Shown in pieces: positions 1-6,652 of a stretch of 64,000 nucleotides of DNA. This DNA comes from Chloroflexota bacterium. GTDB lineage: Bacteria; Chloroflexota; Limnocylindria; Limnocylindrales; CSP1-4. A model generated the notes under the pieces. That model made no database searches and had not been told where the DNA came from. It saw only the letters and a program-made list of their open reading frames with translations. Numbering within the stretch: the first letter of the stretch is position 1; the number at the start of each line of letters is the position of its first letter. Location: NCBI GenBank assembly GCA_919901745.1, contig CAKKPP010000003.1:232738-296737 (forward strand), read 5' to 3'. Both the position numbers and the translations under genes were made by a program.

Positions 1-2
1 TT

Positions 3-779
3 GTCCCTGCGACAGATACACCGGACCTCCGCGGCTACGTGGAACTGGCCCTCCGCGGGGGCTTTCCGGAGCCCGCCCTGCGATTGGGCGAAAACGCACG
101 GCGCCATTGGCTCGAGAGCTACATCGATCACCTGCTCACCCGTGACGCCGAGCAGCTTGACGGCGGCCGGGATCCTGCTCGACTGCGCCGATACCTCGAG
201 GCCTACGCGCTCAATACGGCGGGGATCGTCGACGAAGGGACACTGTTCGAGGCGGCCGGAATCAACCGCAGGACGGCCCAGGCGTACGAGCGCCTGTTGA
301 CGAATCTCCTGGTGGTCGAAGCGCTGCCGGCGTGGACCTCGAACCGGCTGAAGCGCCTCGTCCTCAGGCCCAAGCGCCATCTTGTCGATCCGTCGCTCGC
401 CGGTGCCATCCTCGGTCTCGACACCAATCTCGTGTTCCGCAGCGGCGACCTCCTGGGCCGGCTGCTCGACTCATTCGTTGTCGCGCAGATCCGCGCGGAG
501 ATCGCCGTCTCGGCCGTTCGGCCTCGGCTGTATCACGCTCGCCAGCAACAGGGCAGGCTCGAGATCGACATGATCGCCGAGCTCGCCGGGGGCCGCCTGA
601 TCGCGATCGAGGTGAAGGCCGACGCCGCCCCATCGTTCGATGCCGCGCGCCACCTCGCGACATTGCGCGATCTGCACACCGACACGTTCGTGGCAGGCAT
701 CGTGCTCCATACCGGTCCGCGGACCTACGGTCTCGGCGACCGCCTCATCGCGGCGCCGATCTCGACGCTCTGGGGGTGA
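3..779 (+). CDS. DUF4143-type AAA ATPase, C-terminal part (5' truncated by window)
   Basis: The frame is open from the window's first bases, so this is the C-terminal part of a longer protein; the ATPase (Walker) half lies outside. The visible part reads as the DUF4143 region that follows an AAA domain: helical segments around ELALRGGFPEP and RRYLEAYALN, then a winged-helix-like stretch (GIVDEGTLFEAAGINRRTA). It ends with a nuclease-like fold whose EIDMIAEL...IAIEVKAD resembles a PD-(D/E)XK core. Family members are common accessory ATPases of unclear function. The family assignment is good; the cellular role is unknown. The following 170 bp hold no gene. Confidence 0.75.
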   Translation, partial: VPATDTPDLRGYVELALRGGFPEPALRLGENARRHWLESYIDHLLTRDAEQLDGGRDPARLRRYLEAYALNTAGIVDEGTLFEAAGINRRTAQAYERLLTNLLVVEALPAWTSNRLKRLVLRPKRHLVDPSLAGAILGLDTNLVFRSGDLLGRLLDSFVVAQIRAEIAVSAVRPRLYHARQQQGRLEIDMIAELAGGRLIAIEVKADAAPSFDAARHLATLRDLHTDTFVAGIVLHTGPRTYGLGDRLIAAPISTLWG

Positions 780-949
780 ACGCCACGCGCGGGCCACTCG
801 GGCTCTGAGCCCACCGAGGCCACCCCGAGGTGCTGATCCGGTCGGGATCGTCCTCAGAGAGCCGCTTGGTGGAAGAGTGCTGCTCGACGGCGGTCAGTTC
901 CCGCCACGCGCGGTGGATCCGTAGCCGGGGGATCGGCCAGGCGGCCGCC

Positions 950-1282
950 TTACCTGTCGCGCCGGGACGCGATGGCGAAGCCCATGAAGTAGCGCTCGAG
1001 CGTTTTGGCCGTCGAGCCGTACTCGTTGTCGCCCACCAGGAAGTCGCACACGACCTCGCGCGTGCGGGCGATCTCGCGGAGGCGTGGGCCCGCCCAGCGG
1101 GGATCGGCCATCGTCAGATCGAGGAGCTCGAGCGCGCGATCCAGTGCCGCGTCGAAGCGCGCCGGGTTGCCAGTGGCCTTGGCGCGGATAGCGCGTCCGA
1201 CATCGGCGCCAGCGTTCGCAAGTTGTTCCGCGAGCGTCATCGTGTGCCATCGGCCGCTGGCGAGGTCGGTGTGGAGGGTCAT
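950..1282 (-). CDS. Small hypothetical protein paired with DUF5674 gene
   Basis: A protein of 110 residues with no signal peptide or membrane segment. It is mostly helical by eye (AALDRALELLDLTMADPRW...LREIARTREVV) and ends in a basic tail. Its ATG overlaps the stop of the upstream DUF5674 gene by 4 bp, so the two are probably translationally coupled. An alternative internal start is the Met that opens MTLAEQLANAG, 14 residues in. I do not recognise the family. The tight coupling suggests a two-gene module with DUF5674, perhaps toxin-antitoxin-like in size, but no sequence motif supports that. Confidence 0.6.
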   Translation of the reverse strand: MTLHTDLASGRWHTMTLAEQLANAGADVGRAIRAKATGNPARFDAALDRALELLDLTMADPRWAGPRLREIARTREVVCDFLVGDNEYGSTAKTLERYFMGFAIASRRDR

Positions 1283-1623
1283 CGTGCGACCAAGCGGTTG
1301 ACGATCGCCGCGATCCGCGCACGCACATCCGGATCTTCAACCGATCGCGTTCGATTGCCCTGGCTCGGGCGGATGTTGATCACCGAGTCGAACTCGATGA
1401 ACTCGGGCGTCCCGAAGTCCTTGGGGTAGAGGTTGATTCCCCACAGGTCGCCCTGCCGCGAGCCCTCGCTCAGGAGCAGTGCCTCCTCGTCGGCATGCAT
1501 CTCGGCGTCGATCGCCATGATGCCCTGCTCGACATCGACGACCGCCTTCACGAGGTTCCCGAACATGCGCTGGGACATCTCGTCGAGGGTCGCAGTGAGG
1601 ATCGGCTCTCGAATGACGTGCAC
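1279..1623 (-). CDS. DUF5674 family protein
   Basis: This 114-residue protein matches the DUF5674 pattern: an N-terminal REPILTATLDEMSQ segment, then VKAVVDVEQGIMA, a central ADEEALLLSEGSRQGDLWG and the terminal INIRP segment. Function is unknown; the conserved charged residues hint at an enzyme or a nucleic-acid-binding protein. I chose the GTG at 1623 because AGGAG lies about 12 nt upstream and the homologous part begins there; an ATG at 1659 would add 12 residues. It is divergent from the antitoxin-like gene at 1665 and coupled to the gene ending at 950. Confidence 0.75.
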   Translation of the reverse strand: MHVIREPILTATLDEMSQRMFGNLVKAVVDVEQGIMAIDAEMHADEEALLLSEGSRQGDLWGINLYPKDFGTPEFIEFDSVINIRPSQGNRTRSVEDPDVRARIAAIVNRLVAR

Positions 1624-1664
1624 GACTGGGTGCCATCTCCTGGGGAGGACTAGCATCACACATC

Positions 1665-1904
1665 ATGCCGCGAACGACGCTCGACCTCGATCCCGCGGTT
1701 CTGCGCGATTTGCGGCGTCTTGGTGCCCGGGAAGGCAAGAGCGTGGGCCAGGTCGCTTCCGAGCTGCTGGCGCATGCCATCGCAGAGCGGGTCGCGCCGC
1801 CGCTGTCCGAGTTCAACTGGACGAGCGCGGATCTCGGTGTGCCTCTGATCGACCTCCAGGACGCCGAGGCGGTCCATAATCCCGACGGATGCACTCGGGA
1901 TTGA
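1665..1904 (+). CDS. VapB-like ribbon-helix-helix antitoxin, orphan
   Basis: A protein of 79 residues. The N-terminus RTTLDLDPAVLRDLRRLG followed by EGKSVGQVASELLAHAI is the strand-helix-helix pattern of VapB-type antitoxins. The C-terminal FNWTSADLGVPLIDLQDAEAV looks like the toxin-binding tail. No PIN-domain gene follows; the next gene is sufU. A -10-like TAGCAT at 1651-1656 lies 8 nt before the ATG, so the mRNA is probably leaderless. Either the cognate toxin has been lost or it lies elsewhere. Confidence 0.7.
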   Translation: MPRTTLDLDPAVLRDLRRLGAREGKSVGQVASELLAHAIAERVAPPLSEFNWTSADLGVPLIDLQDAEAVHNPDGCTRD

Positions 1905-1927
1905 GGGGAGGTACACTCGGCGGCGAG

Positions 1928-2326
1928 ATGGACGATCTGTACCGGGACTACATCCTCGAGCACTACCGGCGGCCGCACAACTTCGGGCCGCTGCAGGCCC
2001 CGACGGTCAGCCGCGAGGGCGCCAATCCGCTGTGCGGCGACCGGATCACCATCGAGCTCGGGATCCGCAACGGGGTCGTCGACCAGGTCGGGTTCACCGG
2101 CCGCGGTTGCGCGATCAGCCAGGCGTCCGCGTCGCTCCTGACGGACGAGATCAAGGGCAAGACCGTGGAGCAAGTTGTGGCTTTCCGCGCCGACGACCTG
2201 CTGGATCTCCTCGGCATCGAGATCAGCCCGGCCCGCCTGAAGTGCGCGATGCTCTCGCTCGAGACGGTCGGAGGGGCGCTGGGCGACCTCGATCCAAAGC
2301 CGACCCCCGCGGCGAACGCCTCATGA
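1928..2326 (+). CDS. sufU: Fe-S cluster assembly scaffold SufU
   Basis: A protein of 132 residues. It begins with the SufU/NifU-N signature MDDLYRDYILEHYRRPHN and carries the three expected cysteines in NPLCGD, GRGCAIS and LKCAML. In SUF systems of Gram-positive-like bacteria SufU accepts sulfur from SufS, acting as a zinc-dependent sulfur-transfer partner. The ATG at 1928 was chosen over an upstream in-frame ATG at 1889 because family members begin here and a TACACT -10 box (1912-1917) lies 10 nt before it. No sufS is present nearby. The stop overlaps the ATG of a small Cys-containing leader ORF. Confidence 0.9.
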   Translation: MDDLYRDYILEHYRRPHNFGPLQAPTVSREGANPLCGDRITIELGIRNGVVDQVGFTGRGCAISQASASLLTDEIKGKTVEQVVAFRADDLLDLLGIEISPARLKCAMLSLETVGGALGDLDPKPTPAANAS

Positions 2327-2385
2327 CGCTCGCCGCACTCAGCCACGAAACCCAGGGTCGCTGCAGGTGTCGGCGGCCGGCCTGA
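2323..2385 (+). CDS. Putative cysteine-codon leader peptide 1
   Basis: A 20-codon ORF whose ATG overlaps the sufU stop (ATGA). Its last part reads GRCRCRRPA, with Cys codons TGC at 2362 and TGT at 2368. It is followed at once by two strong hairpins (2376-2392 and 2408-2425) and then by the moeZ-like gene at 2485. Cys-rich leader ORFs act as cysteine-responsive attenuators in mycobacteria. Position and content suggest the same role here, but this is inference: the ORF is short, and in G+C-rich DNA such a peptide could arise by chance. Confidence 0.4.
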   Translation: MTLAALSHETQGRCRCRRPA

Positions 2386-2425
2386 CGCCGGCGAGCCAAC
2401 CTGACCCTCGCGCCCACGGGCGCGA
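2376..2425 (+). promoter_or_regulatory. Two hairpins in the moeZ-1 leader (candidate attenuator)
   Basis: GCCGGC at 2376-2381 can pair with GCCGGC at 2387-2392 around a 5-nt loop containing the leader ORF stop codon. TCGCGCC at 2408-2414 pairs perfectly with GGCGCGA at 2419-2425 around CACG. No U-tract follows, so a simple Rho-independent terminator is unlikely; Rho-dependent attenuation or occlusion of the downstream start is possible. No known riboswitch class was recognised in 2386-2484. Confidence 0.4.
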
Positions 2426-2484
2426 CTCGCCCTGCCGAGCAAGCCACCGGCAGCCCGTCGACGATCGGAGCTACCCAGACCCAG

Positions 2485-3711
2485 ATGCCCAAGTCCTACA
2501 GCGACCTCCTCCGCGAGGCCCGCGCCGCCGTCCCGGAGATCGCGCCGCGCGAAGCCAACGACCGCCGCGCGGCCGGAACCCTGACGATCATCGACGTCCG
2601 CGAAGTCGAGGAGTGGGAGCAGGGCTTCGTGCCCGATGCCCTGCACATCGGCCGCGGCTACCTCGAGATGAACATCGAGGCGTTCATCCCAGAACGCGAT
2701 CGTCCCATGGCGCTCTACTGCTCCAGCGAGATCCGCTCATATTTCGCGGCACGCGATCTGAAGGCGATGGGCTACCAGGATGTTTCCGTCATCAGCGGCG
2801 GATTCAACGCGTGGAAGTCGGCCGGGCTCCCGTGGTCGATGCCCGTCGCCCTGACCAGCGAGCAGAAGATCCGCTATTCCCGCCACCTGCTGATGCCCGA
2901 GGTGGGCGCCGAGGGCCAGGCCAAGCTGCTCGGCTCGAAGGTGCTGCTCATCGGGGCCGGCGGGTTGGGCTCATCGGCGGCGCTCTATCTCGCGGCCGCC
3001 GGGGTGGGCACCATCGGGATCATCGACTTCGACGTGGTCGATCTGTCCAACCTGCAGCGCCAGGTCATCCACGCCAACGACCGGATCGGCGAGCGCAAGA
3101 CCGAGTCGGCCAGGCGCACGATCAACGCCCTGAACCCCGACGTGAACGTGCTGCTCCACGACGAGATGCTCATCGCCGCGAACGTCGAGCGGGTCATCGC
3201 CGGCTACGACGTGATCGTCGATGGCACCGACACGTTCGAGACCCGCTACCTGCTCAACGATGCCGCGATCGCCCTGCGCATCCCGGTGGTCCACGCCAGT
3301 GTCTTCCGGTTCGAGGGCCAGCTGACCGCGTTCGTGCCCTACGAGGGTCCCTGCTATCGCTGCCTCTATCCCACCCCGCCACCACCGGAGATGGCCCCCG
3401 GCTGCTCCGTCGCCGGCGTCCTCGGGGTGGTCCCCGGGATCATGGGTCTGCTCCAGGCCAACGAGGCGATCAAGCTCCTCCTCGGGATCGGTGACAGCCT
3501 CGCCGGGCGACTCGTCCTGTTCGATGCCCTCGATGCCTCGTTCACCGAGCTCCGCCTGCGCCGCGATCCCGACTGCCCGGTCTGCTCCGATGCCGCCGTC
3601 GCGGCCCGCGCAGCCGGCACCCCGCTGGCCGTCCCCGCGTTCGGTGCCGATGCGCCGTTCGTCCTCGGCGGCGGTCTCGGGGCCGGAGCCGTGGCGGGGG
3701 GCGGCGCATGA
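2485..3711 (+). CDS. moeZ: Rhodanese-E1 fusion, sulfur-carrier adenylyltransferase/sulfurtransferase (copy 1)
   Basis: This 408-residue protein probably adenylates and thiocarboxylates the C-terminal glycine of CysO-like carriers. Residues 1-118 form a rhodanese domain with Cys loop YCSSEIRS. Residues about 120-385 form a MoeB/ThiF E1-like domain: nucleotide loop LIGAGGLGSS, acidic DFDVVDLSNLQRQ, zinc cysteines PCYRC and CPVC. Canonical MoeZ/MOCS3 has the E1 domain first, so the domain order here is reversed. From base 2837 onward the gene appears identical to the copy at 5424-6650. The stop overlaps the start of the carrier gene by 4 bp. A start at 2485 gives the shared MPKSYSDLLREAR / MAKSYADLLREAR N-terminus. 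Confidence 0.88.
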   Translation: MPKSYSDLLREARAAVPEIAPREANDRRAAGTLTIIDVREVEEWEQGFVPDALHIGRGYLEMNIEAFIPERDRPMALYCSSEIRSYFAARDLKAMGYQDVSVISGGFNAWKSAGLPWSMPVALTSEQKIRYSRHLLMPEVGAEGQAKLLGSKVLLIGAGGLGSSAALYLAAAGVGTIGIIDFDVVDLSNLQRQVIHANDRIGERKTESARRTINALNPDVNVLLHDEMLIAANVERVIAGYDVIVDGTDTFETRYLLNDAAIALRIPVVHASVFRFEGQLTAFVPYEGPCYRCLYPTPPPPEMAPGCSVAGVLGVVPGIMGLLQANEAIKLLLGIGDSLAGRLVLFDALDASFTELRLRRDPDCPVCSDAAVAARAAGTPLAVPAFGADAPFVLGGGLGAGAVAGGGA

Positions 3712-3713
3712 GC
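2837..3713 (+). repeat. 877-bp direct repeat, copy A (E1 module)
   Basis: Base-by-base reading shows 2837-3713 matching 5776-6652 with a constant offset of 2939 and no mismatch that I could find. The repeat begins at the rhodanese/E1 junction and ends 2 bp after the stop codon, inside the start of the following gene. The 5' flanks (rhodanese halves) are related but clearly diverged. This implies very recent duplication or ongoing gene conversion of the E1 half alone. Confidence 0.95.
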
Positions 3714-4013
3714 CGCGTCTGGATTCCCCATGTCCTGCGTGCCGCGGCCGGCGGGATCAAGCAGCTCGAGCTCGAGGGGGAGACGGTCGGTGAGCTCGTC
3801 CGGGCCCTCGCCGACGCCCACCCGTCGGTCGGTGCCCAGCTCTTCACCGAAGCGGGCGAGCTGAACCGCTTCGTCAATGTGTACGTCAACGGACAGGACG
3901 TCCGCTATCTCGATGGGCTTGACACCCCGGTAAGCGCCCACGACGAGGTCCGCCTGTTGCCGGCGATGGCCGGAGGCCGCGACGAAGGCATGCGGGACCG
4001 CGATGTGCGATAG
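3708..4013 (+). CDS. cysO: CysO-like MoaD/ThiS-family sulfur carrier with C-terminal extension
   Basis: A ubiquitin-fold carrier of 101 residues similar to mycobacterial CysO: WIPHVLRAAAGG, then LNRFVNVYVNGQDVRYLDGL, then VRLLPAMAGG. CysO thiocarboxylate donates sulfur to CysM for cysteine synthesis. In the known family the chain ends at the Gly-Gly. Here 11 more residues (RDEGMRDRDVR) follow before the TAG at 4011. The E1 enzyme needs a free C-terminal glycine, so a peptidase, plausibly the JAMM enzyme at 7666-8121, would have to trim it. It overlaps moeZ copy 1 by 4 bp. Confidence 0.88.
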   Translation: MSRVWIPHVLRAAAGGIKQLELEGETVGELVRALADAHPSVGAQLFTEAGELNRFVNVYVNGQDVRYLDGLDTPVSAHDEVRLLPAMAGGRDEGMRDRDVR

Positions 4014-4014
4014 T
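4009..4014 (+). promoter_or_regulatory. -10-like box for leader ORF 2
   Basis: GATAGT ends 6 nt before the GTG at 4021, the same spacing as other apparent leaderless genes in this window. It overlaps the cysO stop codon and could start a transcript covering carbonic anhydrase, peroxiredoxin, moeZ copy 2, cysM and mec. No good -35 was identified. Confidence 0.35.
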
Positions 4015-4020
4015 CCCGTC

Positions 4021-4122
4021 GTGTTGGATGTCATCGAGTTGGGCAGTTGCGTGTGTACGGGGCGGGTCCCGGACGGGTTCTGCGCGCGTACCCCACTGCG
4101 GCGGGGTGCCTCGAAGGCGTAG
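4021..4122 (+). CDS. Putative cysteine-codon leader peptide 2
   Basis: A 33-codon ORF from GTG, with a -10-like box 6 nt upstream (leaderless geometry). It encodes GSCVCTGRVPDGFCAR with Cys codons at 4048, 4054 and 4081. A hairpin (ACCCC 4090-4094 with GGGGT 4103-4107) lies just after the third Cys codon, and GGTCC near 4065 can pair with GGACC near 4122. It sits upstream of the carbonic anhydrase-peroxiredoxin-moeZ-cysM-mec run. The Cys-X-Cys pattern parallels leader ORF 1. A cysteine attenuator is inferred, not shown. Confidence 0.4.
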   Translation: MLDVIELGSCVCTGRVPDGFCARTPLRRGASKA

Positions 4123-4195
4123 GACCAAGCCACGAATCGGGCCCGCCATCGCCGCCGTCGACCACACGTCCCAGTCGCTCGACGGAGATCCTTCG

Positions 4196-4702
4196 ATGAC
4201 CATTCAATCGCACACCACCGAGTACGCTCGCGCGCTCGCGGAGAACGAGCGCTACGCCGCCCAGATCGATCGTTCGGTCCTTCCGCTCCCACCCGGTCGC
4301 AAGCTCGCGGTGCTCGCATGCATGGACGCGCGACTCACCGTCGAGGACGTCCTCGGCCTGCGCACCGGCGATGCCCACATCATCCGGAACGCCGGAGGGC
4401 TTGCCACCGACGACGCCATCCGCTCGCTCGTGATCAGCCAGCAACTTCTCGGGACCGAGGAGATCATCGTGATCGAGCACACCGGCTGCGGCATGCTGAC
4501 GTTCCATGACGACGCGGTGCACAGTGACCTCGTGGAGCGCACCGGCCAGGATGTCGACCTCGCCTTCCACGCCTTCCCCGACCTCGAGGAGAACCTGCGC
4601 CTCCAGCTCGATCGGATTCGCTCGCACCCGTGGATCAAGGACGTGCCCACGCACGGTTTGATCTACGAGGTCGAGACCGGCAGATTGCGCGAGGTCTTGT
4701 GA
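4196..4702 (+). CDS. Beta-class carbonic anhydrase
   Basis: This 168-residue enzyme interconverts CO2 and bicarbonate at a zinc site. Ligand motifs are visible: CMDAR (Cys and Asp), RNAGG, and HTGCG (His and Cys). The small size without extra domains fits the short beta-CA subfamily. Start 4196 was chosen because GGAG precedes it by 9 nt and the family begins with a short helix; the frame stays open upstream to 4028, but that part is not protein-like. It opens the second half of the sulfur block, 33 nt before a dispensable upstream ATG of the peroxiredoxin frame. Why CA sits with cysteine genes is unknown. Confidence 0.92.
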   Translation: MTIQSHTTEYARALAENERYAAQIDRSVLPLPPGRKLAVLACMDARLTVEDVLGLRTGDAHIIRNAGGLATDDAIRSLVISQQLLGTEEIIVIEHTGCGMLTFHDDAVHSDLVERTGQDVDLAFHAFPDLEENLRLQLDRIRSHPWIKDVPTHGLIYEVETGRLREVL

Positions 4703-4780
4703 GCGCCTCGACCGATTCCCTTCACGGACGAGAACATGACGAACCAACGATCATTCACTGCACGACACGGGAGGCCTGAC

Positions 4781-5416
4781 ATGGCGATTCGCCTGGGCGA
4801 TACGGCGCCGGACTTCACCGCTTCATCCACCCAGGGCGAGATCCGATTTCACGAGTGGATCGGCGACGACTGGGCGATCCTGTTCTCACATCCCAAGGAC
4901 TTCACGCCGGTGTGTACGACCGAACTGGGCGCCGTCGCGAAGCTCAAGCCCGAGTTCGCGAAGCGCGGCGTCAAGGTCCTGGGGTTGAGCGTCGACGGCG
5001 TCGCGGACCACGAGGGCTGGTCGCGGGACATCGAGGAGACCCAGGGCGTCAAGCTCAACTTCCCGCTTGTCGCCGACAAGGATCGCGTCGTGGCCCACGC
5101 CTACGACATGATCCATCCGGAGGCCGACAACACGGCGACCGTCCGCTCGGTCTTCGTCATCGACAACAGCAAGAAGGTCCGCCTGACGCTGACCTACCCA
5201 GCGAGCACCGGCCGCAACTTCGACGAGATCCTGCGCACGGTCGACTCGCTCAAGCTCACGTCGCAGCACTCGGTGGCCACGCCGGCCAACTGGGCGCACG
5301 GCGACGACGTGATCATCCTCGCCACGCTCAGCGACGAGCAGGCGAAGGAGAAGTTCCCCGAGGGCTGGCGCGCGGAGAAGCCGTATCTCCGTTACGTGCC
5401 GGACCCGACCAGGTAG
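4781..5416 (+). CDS. 1-Cys peroxiredoxin (Prx6/AhpC-TSA family)
   Basis: A thiol peroxidase of 211 residues. The peroxidatic Cys lies in KDFTPVCTTELG and is the only Cys in the protein, so reduction must come from an external thiol. The long C-terminal part (HSVATPANWAHGDDVII...KPYLRYVPDP) is the Prx6 extension. Start 4781 has GGAGG 8 nt upstream; an ATG at 4736 would add 15 unconserved residues. It is followed 7 nt later by moeZ copy 2, so it is likely co-transcribed with the cysteine genes and may protect thiocarboxylate chemistry from peroxide. Confidence 0.92.
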   Translation: MAIRLGDTAPDFTASSTQGEIRFHEWIGDDWAILFSHPKDFTPVCTTELGAVAKLKPEFAKRGVKVLGLSVDGVADHEGWSRDIEETQGVKLNFPLVADKDRVVAHAYDMIHPEADNTATVRSVFVIDNSKKVRLTLTYPASTGRNFDEILRTVDSLKLTSQHSVATPANWAHGDDVIILATLSDEQAKEKFPEGWRAEKPYLRYVPDPTR

Positions 5417-5423
5417 GCGACGC

Positions 5424-6650
5424 ATGGCGAAGTCCTACGCCGATCTCCTGCGCGAGGCGCGGGAGCAGATCCCGGAGGTCACCCCGGCCGCTGCCGATGG
5501 CCTCCGGGACGGCCGCGGTGCGTTGATCGTCGACGTCCGCGAGGACGAGGAGTGGGACGCCGGGCACGTGCCCGGCGCCGCCCACATCTCGAAGAGCTAC
5601 ATCGAACAGCGGATCGAGGACGCGGCCCCCGGCCGTGATCGCCCGATCGTCCTGTACTGTGCCGGAGGCGTCCGCTCGCTGTTCGCGGCGCAGACGCTCG
5701 CAGCGATGGGCTACACCGACGTCACGTCGATGCTCGGGGGCTTCCAGCGCTGGAAGGCCGAGGGGCGCGAGATCGCGATGCCCGTCGCCCTGACCAGCGA
5801 GCAGAAGATCCGCTATTCCCGCCACCTGCTGATGCCCGAGGTGGGCGCCGAGGGCCAGGCCAAGCTGCTCGGCTCGAAGGTGCTGCTCATCGGGGCCGGC
5901 GGGTTGGGCTCATCGGCGGCGCTCTATCTCGCGGCCGCCGGGGTGGGCACCATCGGGATCATCGACTTCGACGTGGTCGATCTGTCCAACCTGCAGCGCC
6001 AGGTCATCCACGCCAACGACCGGATCGGCGAGCGCAAGACCGAGTCGGCCAGGCGCACGATCAACGCCCTGAACCCCGACGTGAACGTGCTGCTCCACGA
6101 CGAGATGCTCATCGCCGCGAACGTCGAGCGGGTCATCGCCGGCTACGACGTGATCGTCGATGGCACCGACACGTTCGAGACCCGCTACCTGCTCAACGAT
6201 GCCGCGATCGCCCTGCGCATCCCGGTGGTCCACGCCAGTGTCTTCCGGTTCGAGGGCCAGCTGACCGCGTTCGTGCCCTACGAGGGTCCCTGCTATCGCT
6301 GCCTCTATCCCACCCCGCCACCACCGGAGATGGCCCCCGGCTGCTCCGTCGCCGGCGTCCTCGGGGTGGTCCCCGGGATCATGGGTCTGCTCCAGGCCAA
6401 CGAGGCGATCAAGCTCCTCCTCGGGATCGGTGACAGCCTCGCCGGGCGACTCGTCCTGTTCGATGCCCTCGATGCCTCGTTCACCGAGCTCCGCCTGCGC
6501 CGCGATCCCGACTGCCCGGTCTGCTCCGATGCCGCCGTCGCGGCCCGCGCAGCCGGCACCCCGCTGGCCGTCCCCGCGTTCGGTGCCGATGCGCCGTTCG
6601 TCCTCGGCGGCGGTCTCGGGGCCGGAGCCGTGGCGGGGGGCGGCGCATGA
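5424..6650 (+). CDS. moeZ: Rhodanese-E1 fusion, sulfur-carrier adenylyltransferase/sulfurtransferase (copy 2)
   Basis: A 408-residue paralog of the gene at 2485. Residues 1-118 are a rhodanese domain with Cys loop YCAGGVRS, which keeps the usual CxxGxR pattern that copy 1 has changed to CSSEIR. Residues from MPVALTSEQ to the C-terminus are identical to copy 1, including both zinc CxxC pairs. It overlaps cysM by 4 bp, so it probably charges CysO for CysM. Two activating enzymes with one E1 sequence and different sulfur-donor domains could draw persulfide from different sources. Confidence 0.88.
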   Translation: MAKSYADLLREAREQIPEVTPAAADGLRDGRGALIVDVREDEEWDAGHVPGAAHISKSYIEQRIEDAAPGRDRPIVLYCAGGVRSLFAAQTLAAMGYTDVTSMLGGFQRWKAEGREIAMPVALTSEQKIRYSRHLLMPEVGAEGQAKLLGSKVLLIGAGGLGSSAALYLAAAGVGTIGIIDFDVVDLSNLQRQVIHANDRIGERKTESARRTINALNPDVNVLLHDEMLIAANVERVIAGYDVIVDGTDTFETRYLLNDAAIALRIPVVHASVFRFEGQLTAFVPYEGPCYRCLYPTPPPPEMAPGCSVAGVLGVVPGIMGLLQANEAIKLLLGIGDSLAGRLVLFDALDASFTELRLRRDPDCPVCSDAAVAARAAGTPLAVPAFGADAPFVLGGGLGAGAVAGGGA

Positions 6651-6652
6651 GC
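5776..6652 (+). repeat. 877-bp direct repeat, copy B (E1 module)
   Basis: Second copy of the repeat at 2837-3713, same orientation. It ends 2 bp past the stop codon, where the following genes (cysO versus cysM) diverge at once. The 5' boundary coincides with the rhodanese/E1 domain junction. Confidence 0.95.

Noticed and set aside
2386..2484. SAM or cobalamin riboswitch before moeZ copy 1
   Set aside because: The conserved cores of those classes are absent; only generic G+C-rich hairpins are visible, better explained as an attenuator candidate.
4057..4195. SAM-IV-like riboswitch suggested by GCGGCGGGGTGCC
   Set aside because: The short match is not accompanied by the rest of the core (no GGCAACCC element or matching pseudoknot), and the segment overlaps the leader ORF.
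4028..4195. N-terminal extension of carbonic anhydrase
   Set aside because: The extra 56 codons are Arg/Gly-rich and not conserved; a Shine-Dalgarno and family start support 4196.
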